The notes under the pieces were generated by a model. The model was not told the origin of the DNA. It worked only from the letters and a program-made list of their open reading frames with translations, and did not search any database. A stretch of 64,000 bases of DNA. Origin: a virus. The stretch covers positions 85,249 to 149,248 of the IMG/VR virus record IMGVR_UViG_3300042691_026427, one strand, 5' to 3'. Position 1 is the first letter of the stretch. Each line of letters begins with the position of its first letter. This document shows, in pieces, positions 43,543-51,889 of the stretch. The position numbers and the translations under genes are program-made.

Positions 43543-46401
43543 TTATGCTTGTGCTTCTGACCAGTTCATACGTGCTGTAACTGATGCGTTGCCTGCAAGT
43601 GGAACAACAGCAACAGTCATAATATCAGGACCGTCTGGATATTTGTTAATGTCAGTAGTTGGGTAGTTTAGTGAATTTCCACCACCCAAAATACTGTTAC
43701 CAATGTCTCGTAACCTGAACAAATCTTGTGAACTAACACCACCAGCCGGTGCAATAAAGGTAAACATAGCCTCGCCCGATGACATAGTTTGAGTGTTGGT
43801 ATGTAGTGCAACCTGTGCAAGACTTGATCCACCGATGTTTACAAAAGTGCCGCCGGTTACCCTAGCATTTAACCAAAGTTCAACACGAACCGCAGCAGTG
43901 GTCGTAAACGTTCCAATACCTACAGGTTGTAACTGCATACGATTGATAAGTTCACGAGCACCTAAAATTCCAACGATACCAGAGTCAACTGTTGGTCCTA
44001 ATCGAATACTGAAAACAGGATAACGTTGACCAGCAGTGGCATAAGTGATAGGTGATACCATACCGTAGTTAAACAGAATAGATTTATCATCATCGTAACG
44101 TCCGTCCATGATAACTGAGCTACCCCAGTGACTGATTGTATTACTACACTGAGGACTAAAATACGTTACTCCGATTGGAGCCGTTGCACTGAATGTAAAT
44201 GTTTGACCGGTTGCAGCGCCACCACCACCAGTTAACCCCAACGGACCAGTTAAGTTAGTTCTTGCACGAGTTAATCCCGTAAACGATGTAGCAGTTCTTC
44301 CAGTATAGCTGATATACTCAATTGCTGCACCAGTATTTCCACTCTGTGTAACAACCAGTATTCCTGCTGGTGGAAAGCCAGCAGTGGTTACTACGTTTAT
44401 TGAAGTTGTTTCAGTGTTGCTAACTGTACCAGTAATCTTAGTATATGGAGCAATAGTGTTAACTTCATATCGAGCGGGCATGTTACCCGATCGCATAAAT
44501 GCTTCAGTTAAACTGTTTGCGTGGGCAATTCTATGTGCAAAAGTAAATTCACCTCTGGCATTCTTAACACCAAATCGAATTGCACCGGCACCGTACCAAC
44601 TGTAATCTAACATCCACATTTGTATTTTGGTAATATCGAGGTTAAATCCACTTGCTCCCGTTCCATCTAGTCTGTCAATGTTGAAACTGCTTTGTGGAAT
44701 TCTTAGATTGTCAGTACGACTGATAATACACTGAGTTGGGGATGCAATAGCAGTACCTCTATATTCAGGGTAGATAGTCATGGATGTATTGCTTTCAATA
44801 CTGACCACTGTATGACTCATTCCTCGTATAACAATAAAGTCTCCTGGGGATAGCTGTAACGCCCACTGTGTGTTTATTCCAGTACATATTTGGCCGTTTG
44901 CTGCCAACGTACTGATATATCCGGCTAACTGGAATGTGCTTGATCTGCGGACTACGTTGATACCCTGACCATCATATTCCCAGAAGAATCCATTTTGATT
45001 GTCAAACATGCCCAGTCGAATAAATGCTCCAAACCAGGTAAAAGGTTGTACAGTAATACCAGTACCAGTAGCAGGAGTAACACCGGGACTGCCGCCTGCT
45101 GTATAGGTAAATGTTAGTTCTGTCGGAACACCAGTTACTGTAAAAGTACCGTTATATGCTGCTTGATCAGCACCGCTAACTCTAATAACAGCATCAGTAA
45201 ACAAGTTATGAGGGAACTTGGTAGTAACTGTAACAGTTGCACCACTTGCAGTCAAACTGTCAAGCACGAATGGACTGGTCATACAACTACCAGTAGAGAA
45301 CTGCATACCTTTACCAGATTGGTAACGGAAATATCGACGAGTCTGACGAATTAGTTGGTTACCATGATATGGTGCACCAGCAGTAAAATATACGCCGCCG
45401 TCAAAAGGTCTGTGAATAGCATTACCCCAAGGACGAGCAAACAATGACAGTTGTGCACCGGCGGCGGCAGTTATTGCACCAACTGGTGCAGTGACTACTT
45501 CAAATGTAAATGTGTTACTAGTTGGGGTTGTTCTAACAAACCAAGATCCGTTTGGAGGATTTGACGTCGCTGCTGTTGTTCCTACAACGTAAACAGCATC
45601 GCCCACAGACAATCCATGGTGGAAAGTTGTTGTGCAAGTTACCAATGTACCAACGTTGGTAAATGCTGCACCAGATCCAGTGCCAACAGTAATACCAGCA
45701 CCTGTGTAAAATACTCCAATAAACACCAATGTCTTTGTAGCATCAAAAATGTTACCGTTAGTTACGTTTCCTCTGGCAATGTATGTAAGTGTACCGGAGC
45801 CAACAGTAGCGGGCAAATACCAACCGTTGGCAGAAGGATCAGCCGAATCTTGAACGAAAATTGGTGTGCTAACGGACGGTGCAACACTAGGTGTACCACT
45901 CCAGTTAAGTGTAACAGTTCTAGTTCCGTTGCCGGAAATAGCAGTTAAGGTAATGGAAGCTGTGGGATCATAAAATGCACTAGGTCTGTTGTTTAACAAA
46001 CTGATAGTTTCCCATTTAGTAGGCTGTGTTCCGAATTCAAAGTCAGTATCAATTAATGATTGAGGAGTACTGACTTTGAATTTTTGGTTGGCATCCATCA
46101 TAACTTCAGCCGGATACATTGTTTCATTTGTTTCGTCAACAATAATACTCAACTTATCACTGTTGCTCATTGAGCCAGTATTATAAGTCAAAACAATTAC
46201 AGTAGTTTCTACGTTGTTGGTTTGCGATGTAGTGTAACTGCTGGCAGTTAACGAACTATCTGCAAAATTGTAGATAACAGTATTTGTTGTGACGTTGGTA
46301 ATTAATACTAACTGCTCTCGCCTTACGGTTCTGCCATTAATAGTAATTGTTCGTGTACTAGCATTGAAAGAATAGGCTTCTAAAATTACGTGTTTAGCCA
46401 T
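43543..46401 (-). CDS. Large virion structural protein (952 aa)
   Basis: Beta-rich modules with TASGATVTVTTKFPHNLFTD and CTTTFHHGLSVGDAVYV recur, alternating with the segments NAIHRPFDGGVYFTAGAP and DNQNGFFWEYDGQGINVVRR. The block DITKIQMWMLDYSWYGAGAI then RFGVKNARGEF is, from memory, typical of long tail- or baseplate-associated proteins in T4-like phages of aquatic bacteria. The module QLSPGDFIVIRGMSHTVVSI also occurs in the 51890-54811 protein. No enzyme motif. AGGAAA serves as ribosome-binding site. Confidence 0.7.
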   Translation of the reverse strand: MAKHVILEAYSFNASTRTITINGRTVRREQLVLITNVTTNTVIYNFADSSLTASSYTTSQTNNVETTVIVLTYNTGSMSNSDKLSIIVDETNETMYPAEVMMDANQKFKVSTPQSLIDTDFEFGTQPTKWETISLLNNRPSAFYDPTASITLTAISGNGTRTVTLNWSGTPSVAPSVSTPIFVQDSADPSANGWYLPATVGSGTLTYIARGNVTNGNIFDATKTLVFIGVFYTGAGITVGTGSGAAFTNVGTLVTCTTTFHHGLSVGDAVYVVGTTAATSNPPNGSWFVRTTPTSNTFTFEVVTAPVGAITAAAGAQLSLFARPWGNAIHRPFDGGVYFTAGAPYHGNQLIRQTRRYFRYQSGKGMQFSTGSCMTSPFVLDSLTASGATVTVTTKFPHNLFTDAVIRVSGADQAAYNGTFTVTGVPTELTFTYTAGGSPGVTPATGTGITVQPFTWFGAFIRLGMFDNQNGFFWEYDGQGINVVRRSSTFQLAGYISTLAANGQICTGINTQWALQLSPGDFIVIRGMSHTVVSIESNTSMTIYPEYRGTAIASPTQCIISRTDNLRIPQSSFNIDRLDGTGASGFNLDITKIQMWMLDYSWYGAGAIRFGVKNARGEFTFAHRIAHANSLTEAFMRSGNMPARYEVNTIAPYTKITGTVSNTETTSINVVTTAGFPPAGILVVTQSGNTGAAIEYISYTGRTATSFTGLTRARTNLTGPLGLTGGGGAATGQTFTFSATAPIGVTYFSPQCSNTISHWGSSVIMDGRYDDDKSILFNYGMVSPITYATAGQRYPVFSIRLGPTVDSGIVGILGARELINRMQLQPVGIGTFTTTAAVRVELWLNARVTGGTFVNIGGSSLAQVALHTNTQTMSSGEAMFTFIAPAGGVSSQDLFRLRDIGNSILGGGNSLNYPTTDINKYPDGPDIMTVAVVPLAGNASVTARMNWSEAQA

Positions 46402-46415
46402 TTGTTATTTCCTAA

Positions 46416-46646
46416 TTATTCTTCTGTAACTACATCGATTGGACTACCAGATACTGGGCGTAGCCATTCAATTCCGGTTCCTAGATCGTGTTTTAATGCA
46501 AATATAATATTGCCGTTGTAGTTCATTACCTGTGGATTATCCCCAGTTAGCCTAGCACATCTGTCCATAGCTTCGTTCATTGTAATACCTAATACTTCGT
46601 AAAAATGTGTATGGTCTGGAAATGCGTTGTTTAGTTCTTGAAACAT
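46416..46646 (-). CDS. Small unknown protein before the 952-aa structural gene (76 aa)
   Basis: MFQELNNAFPDHTHFYEVLG then a helix with MNEAMDRCARLTG. No known domain. It has a late octamer 26 nt upstream and an AAGGA ribosome-binding site, and is followed by the 952-residue structural gene after 14 nt. It may be a chaperone or assembly factor. Confidence 0.6.
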   Translation of the reverse strand: MFQELNNAFPDHTHFYEVLGITMNEAMDRCARLTGDNPQVMNYNGNIIFALKHDLGTGIEWLRPVSGSPIDVVTEE

Positions 46647-46672
46647 GTTAAGTCCTTGTGGAAAATATATGT

Positions 46673-46680
46673 TATTTAGT
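46673..46680 (-). promoter_or_regulatory. Late-promoter octamer ACTAAATA
   Basis: 26 nt before the ATG at 46646; overlaps the stop of the upstream 1716-residue gene by one base. Confidence 0.5.
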
Positions 46681-49600
46681 TAATTCCAAAACTGTATTGG
46701 TTCCTTTTTAGGAGCTGCTACGTCTATAATTCCGGTGCTGCCGGTCTTAAAATCGCCCGTTTTAAGTTTTAGTATATTTTCAACTATTTGGAATTTGAAT
46801 GTCTCGGCAACTTTTTCTGGCGGAACACGGTATCTAAAAATATCGCCCCGTGAGAAGGACAAATCAACTGGTAATCTTACCTTGATGGAATCTTTTTGTA
46901 AATTGCCTTGTAAAATTATGGCAGATACGTCTTTGATCTTTGTCGAATCTCTTTGTAACAGTCCAGAGGTGATTCTAAAATTGCTGTCATCTAACGAACT
47001 GCCAAACGGTGTGTTGACAACTCCATATCGGTATCCTCCAGCCAACTCAGCATAGAATAAACTTTCTCTAGGTCGTGTTGGGGGAACTGTTGTTCTTACG
47101 CTTGATTTTGGATATATCGAAACACTAGCACTGGCAATAGTAGCGTTTGCTGTTTGATCTACATAAAACTCGTTAGATGTTTTTGTGTAAGTAATAAAAT
47201 TAGTGCCTGCATTTGTTACAGGAACAGTTATGTATGAACTATTATTGTTGTTAGTTATACGTACAAAAGATCCCACAACATACGGAATTAATGTTGTACT
47301 ATTATTAAAAAATACTGAAACATCATAACCAGTGTCTATCCTTTGAATAGTCATGCCACTGATACTAGGAAAATCATCTAATTCTAAAATTGTCACACTA
47401 TCAATAGTAGCAGACAATACTGTTACATCTCTTCCATAGTTTACATTGCCATTGTAAATTCTAATTCTATTACCCGCTGCAAATGTCTGAACTAATGTAG
47501 TAGAGAAGTATAATGTAATTGTTGGAGTACCCACAGGTAACACGGTAAGCACATCACGATCTTCAATATACCATAACACCGCATCATTGGTAAATTGACT
47601 AGTTCTACCCGTTACAGAAACTCTAGGGTCAGTAGATACATTGACTGAACTAAAAGGTTCACTAATTATGCCTTCATTATCAAATGTTGACAGTTTAGAT
47701 GCAGTTATTGTTGTATTATCTGGTGCAAACGCTCTTCCTTGATTATAAGTAGAATTTGATCTAAATCCTGGAGCAATGACAGAATATCTATACCATGCAG
47801 CAGGACTATTTGGTACAGTAATAGCTGAATAGTTGCTCTGATCAAAATAATTGTCAGTTATTCCAATTCTTACAGGTCTGTTTGCAGGTTCCTTAACTCT
47901 AATGGCCGCTGATAATTTATTAACAGTTAGTCTATTTCCGTCTGCTTTTACTTTAATAGCCGCTGATAATTTACTCGATGTAGGTGCAAAGAATACTTGA
48001 GAATATAATACTGAGAATTTAAATTTAGTAAGAGCACCTGTTAAAAAATACAGAGGTAATAGTGTGTCTGAACGTAGTTGGGATACAAATTTTATCTTTT
48101 CTGGAGTAAACGGAGCAATTACTGATGCTAATTTTACTATAGGTTTATTAATGATCTCTGTTCTAAATCTAACACCGTCACTTCTAACAGGTGATACTGA
48201 TCTTAATTTGCCTAGACCGGGTGTATAAAATACTTCATTGGTATTGAATTTAAATTTAACAGGTTCTAAATTGCCTTGCTCTAACAGATAAATTATATCT
48301 GTTACTTTTATAGTAGGTTTTCTAATTGACTCAGCAGGATTAAAAACAATCTTGTCTCCTTTTAGGGGAGTGATAGATTTTAATTTACCAATAGCAAGTG
48401 CCCTATCAGAAGATTGATCAGTAGCTAGTTTAAGTAATTGCTTGTTTAAATTTGCCGAAGTTGGTGCAAAGAATAATTGAGTTTTGAATAGTTGTTTGTT
48501 TAAATTGGCAGATGTAGGTGTATAAAATACTTCAGTATTTAAAAACGGTACTTTAAATTTATCAACTAGTGCTGTGTTTATTTCTTGAGGATCTGCACGC
48601 AATTGAGATACAAACTTTATCTTTTCTGTTCTAAATATTACGCCATCGCCCTTAACAGGTGACATTGATTTCAATTTACCAGTGATCGATAGTCCTTGCT
48701 CAATTGTATTACTGGTCAATTTAAACAGTTGTTTTGCAAGTTGGCCAGATGTTTCTGGCAACAAAAATACTTGATTTGTATTACTTCTAAATCTAATAGG
48801 ATTATTAATTGCACCTGCAGCAGATATTACTTTGTCACCACGTAGTTGAGATACAAATCTTATCTTTTCTGGTTTAAAAGAAGAATCCACTGATGCTAAT
48901 TTTAGAAGTTGTTTATTAATTGTTGCTGTTCTAAACCTAGTATCATCTGATGTTAATTTTAGTAGAGGTTTATTAATTGTTGCTGTTCTAAATCTAGTAC
49001 CGTCACTCTTGACAGGTGCTACTGATTTCAATTTACCAAAAGATCTCTGTGCATTATCTGCTGCAAAAGTTCTACCATAGGAATAGGTACCATTGTTTCT
49101 ATATCCAGGTGCAAGATTAAAATAATAAAATCTTTCAGCAGGAGTTATTGGTCGTGTAGTAAGTCTAACACTAGTCTGTGATGTTAAACTTTCTACCCTA
49201 TTCATATAGGTAGCAGTGGTAGTCACAGTGATAGTTACGGCTTTTAGTCTGTTGGCAGCGTTTACTTCATTAGTGTTTATTTTAGCAACTGACGGTATTA
49301 GTCTAGTAACTGCACTAACTTTAGCAACTGTTAAGTTTCTGCCTACCGATTCTACAGTGGCAGCAGACTGGCCTCTCAACCCAGGGGCCAATTCAAAATA
49401 GTATAAATTTTCTCTGGCGTTTGTAGGTGCTTCAAGTGGTTTGACAAACAACCTAGGATAGACGCTAGTCACAGTCTGCTCAATTGTAGAAGTTCCGGCG
49501 GGGAAATCGTTAGGATCTAATATTGTTACACTAGAATTTGTTCCTGTGATAACTGCAAATATTTTATTGTATCCATTAGAAGAATTTGTTACTCGAACAG

Positions 49601-51830
49601 TTGATCCTGAAGCAAATACAACTGACCCTTGCTCTGGAAAATAAATTGTTTTAATTAATGAATTTACCGTTGTTGCTGTAAAAATATCTCTGTCATTTAT
49701 ATACCAATTGACAGTTGGATATATCTGTTCAGTATTTTGTCCTACAATAGATAACGGAAAGTCTCCAGGCAGATTAGGTAACTGGAATAATTCTAATCTC
49801 TTAGTAGTTTGAGAAAGATCAATTGTATCATTTCCAATGGCTCTATCAATTGTATATACAACAGTTCGTCCTGGAATTAACGGTCTATACTCACTGTAGA
49901 ACAAATTGTTTCTAGGACTATCAACATTTACTATCGGAAGTTGAACTGGAAATAAATTTTCTGCAACTTTTTCTTTTGGATAAACAGCCGGGCTCACACC
50001 TTGAATAGTTAAACCACCTAAGCTATTAGAAGGAAAACCAATTACTGCATCAAATAAAATACTTCCAGGTGACGATGCTAACACCTGTACTGCCTGTCTA
50101 AATCCAGAATTGGCATCGATAATTTCGACATAGCTACCAGCTGGGAATCTAACTGTAAAAATTGAATTTGGTAATTCGGGATTATAATACAGAGTAGTTG
50201 GAGGCTCGAATAATATAATAGGAGATATGATATAATCGTCATATAGATAAGACGACAGAGCGTTATAATCTAATGTGTTATCTTGTGTTATGAATTTAAT
50301 ATTGTCTTGGCCTGTAACACCTACAATGGGGCCATCTAAAATTCCCTGATTGTCAAATGATTCCAACCTGTATACGTTTTCAAATTGAGGTGCTCCAATA
50401 ATACCACCTGGCAAGAAAGCAGGTTCTATAGTTAATACTGTTCCATTTAGGTATTCATAACCTAGTTTGTAAATCCCAGAAGGCCATCCACTAGCATATG
50501 CCGGACTAAGGAAACCAGTAGCAGTTGTAAAAGTTTGAATCTTGCTCGGTAGTCTACTAGGTGCAACTTCTCTTGGTTGAATGACTGAGGTAAGTTTTGC
50601 AGGCTGATAAGCTATTGAAGGCGTTTTCAATGTGTTTATAGATTTAGTAGTGCCCATAGAGCTAAATCTTAAATCAGTAAACTCTTTGTTTTCGAGAGAG
50701 TATGTAACAGCTCTACTATTCGGAGTTAATGTACTTAGATATAATGATTGTCTGCCACTGGTAATCTGTGTTACACCTCGTTTGTACGTTGCTAGATTAA
50801 TATATTCAAGTGCCGCTGGATATACTGACGGCGTGGGGTTAGTTAATAATGCACCATTATAGGGAATTGTTGCAGTAGTATTAATTGTAATTGTAGTTGG
50901 TGTAAAAGAAGTTACTGTAAAATTTTGTCTGTATACCGGTCTATCGTTTGATATAGTAACTGTATCTCCAACATTATAAGGACGGTTTGCAAAATTAGGT
51001 ATGTCTAATACGTTATTCCCAGTTCTGCTAGAATATGTTAAGATACTGCTGTCGTAGATGTAATCATTTACCACATTCCATTTGACTTTACTTTGTCCGT
51101 TAATGCCAATAGAATCAAAATTTATAGCCGGATCACTAAATGTAGATAATCTTGTAATTCCATATGATTGTTTAACAACAGATGGTATCCCTAATGCAGC
51201 AAAGCTAGTATCTAATGTCGCATTATATCCCGTTGAAGTATTTCCAATTTGTACTTGTGGGGCAGCAATATTTACAGACCCTGGACTACCAGATGCAATT
51301 GTCCATAGAGGATAAAATACAATTTCCGATGTAAATGGATTTGTTGTAAAACTAAAAGTAATTTTAGTATAGGTAGAAGTTGTTTGATTATAATAACTGG
51401 TCGGTGCTACAATCGTCGAAGAGTTTGTACGATCATAAACTCCGTACGACATATTGGTAGCAGATCCCCTCTTGGCAAAGAAACTAGCAGTATATCTAGT
51501 ATTGCTAGACACCGTTAGCACTTGACCAATGTAGGCAGTACTGGTACTAGTAATTACTAAGTTGTCTCCAAAGCCGTTAGACAACACGTATAAATCGTTA
51601 AATGGTAATATGTCATTATCGCTAACATACCAATCAACAACATCATAATTGGCTGTAGTAGGGCCGGCGGCCGATCCTTTAATCCACGAAGACTTAGATA
51701 GATCATTACTATTTTGTAAGAGGTTAACAAACGTTCCTCCACTACTGGATAGAATATCAAATCCTAGTAATATATCTGGAAATCGTTGTCCATCTGCACA
51801 ACCTGGTGCGGGGAATATTAATGCCGGCAT
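46680..51830 (-). CDS. Giant virion protein with repeated modules (1716 aa)
   Basis: The N-terminus (MPALIFPAPGCADGQRF) is followed by beta-rich regions. Four or five copies of [RE]xLFYxELAPGxR (for example RENLYYFELAPGLRG, AERFYYFNLAPGYR, RESLFYAELAGGYR) mark long repeats. Between residues about 950 and 1350 lie many short units of the type KLKSVSPVKSDGTRFRTA, TINKPLLKLTSDDTRF and EKIRFVSQLRGDK. No known domain was recognised. It is probably a long tail fibre, tape-like or baseplate spike protein; the basic KL/RF-rich repeats are unusual for fibres. AGTAAATA late octamer 5 nt before the ATG. Confidence 0.65.
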   Translation of the reverse strand: MPALIFPAPGCADGQRFPDILLGFDILSSSGGTFVNLLQNSNDLSKSSWIKGSAAGPTTANYDVVDWYVSDNDILPFNDLYVLSNGFGDNLVITSTSTAYIGQVLTVSSNTRYTASFFAKRGSATNMSYGVYDRTNSSTIVAPTSYYNQTTSTYTKITFSFTTNPFTSEIVFYPLWTIASGSPGSVNIAAPQVQIGNTSTGYNATLDTSFAALGIPSVVKQSYGITRLSTFSDPAINFDSIGINGQSKVKWNVVNDYIYDSSILTYSSRTGNNVLDIPNFANRPYNVGDTVTISNDRPVYRQNFTVTSFTPTTITINTTATIPYNGALLTNPTPSVYPAALEYINLATYKRGVTQITSGRQSLYLSTLTPNSRAVTYSLENKEFTDLRFSSMGTTKSINTLKTPSIAYQPAKLTSVIQPREVAPSRLPSKIQTFTTATGFLSPAYASGWPSGIYKLGYEYLNGTVLTIEPAFLPGGIIGAPQFENVYRLESFDNQGILDGPIVGVTGQDNIKFITQDNTLDYNALSSYLYDDYIISPIILFEPPTTLYYNPELPNSIFTVRFPAGSYVEIIDANSGFRQAVQVLASSPGSILFDAVIGFPSNSLGGLTIQGVSPAVYPKEKVAENLFPVQLPIVNVDSPRNNLFYSEYRPLIPGRTVVYTIDRAIGNDTIDLSQTTKRLELFQLPNLPGDFPLSIVGQNTEQIYPTVNWYINDRDIFTATTVNSLIKTIYFPEQGSVVFASGSTVRVTNSSNGYNKIFAVITGTNSSVTILDPNDFPAGTSTIEQTVTSVYPRLFVKPLEAPTNARENLYYFELAPGLRGQSAATVESVGRNLTVAKVSAVTRLIPSVAKINTNEVNAANRLKAVTITVTTTATYMNRVESLTSQTSVRLTTRPITPAERFYYFNLAPGYRNNGTYSYGRTFAADNAQRSFGKLKSVAPVKSDGTRFRTATINKPLLKLTSDDTRFRTATINKQLLKLASVDSSFKPEKIRFVSQLRGDKVISAAGAINNPIRFRSNTNQVFLLPETSGQLAKQLFKLTSNTIEQGLSITGKLKSMSPVKGDGVIFRTEKIKFVSQLRADPQEINTALVDKFKVPFLNTEVFYTPTSANLNKQLFKTQLFFAPTSANLNKQLLKLATDQSSDRALAIGKLKSITPLKGDKIVFNPAESIRKPTIKVTDIIYLLEQGNLEPVKFKFNTNEVFYTPGLGKLRSVSPVRSDGVRFRTEIINKPIVKLASVIAPFTPEKIKFVSQLRSDTLLPLYFLTGALTKFKFSVLYSQVFFAPTSSKLSAAIKVKADGNRLTVNKLSAAIRVKEPANRPVRIGITDNYFDQSNYSAITVPNSPAAWYRYSVIAPGFRSNSTYNQGRAFAPDNTTITASKLSTFDNEGIISEPFSSVNVSTDPRVSVTGRTSQFTNDAVLWYIEDRDVLTVLPVGTPTITLYFSTTLVQTFAAGNRIRIYNGNVNYGRDVTVLSATIDSVTILELDDFPSISGMTIQRIDTGYDVSVFFNNSTTLIPYVVGSFVRITNNNNSSYITVPVTNAGTNFITYTKTSNEFYVDQTANATIASASVSIYPKSSVRTTVPPTRPRESLFYAELAGGYRYGVVNTPFGSSLDDSNFRITSGLLQRDSTKIKDVSAIILQGNLQKDSIKVRLPVDLSFSRGDIFRYRVPPEKVAETFKFQIVENILKLKTGDFKTGSTGIIDVAAPKKEPIQFWN

Positions 51831-51835
51831 AGCAG

Positions 51836-51843
51836 TATTTACT
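51836..51843 (-). promoter_or_regulatory. Late-promoter octamer AGTAAATA
   Basis: 5 nt before the ATG at 51830 and touching the preceding terminator hairpin, so a transcript ends and another begins within 45 nt. Confidence 0.5.
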
Positions 51844-51879
51844 CAAAAAAATAGCTGCCTGGTGGCAGCTATTTTTGAG
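51842..51879 (-). terminator. Rho-independent terminator after the 973-aa structural gene
   Basis: AGCTGCC-tggt-GGCAGCT stem extended by TA and A/T runs (ctcaaaaa / tttttgag), 11 nt after the stop at 51890. Confidence 0.88.
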
Positions 51880-51889
51880 TCGCAGCATA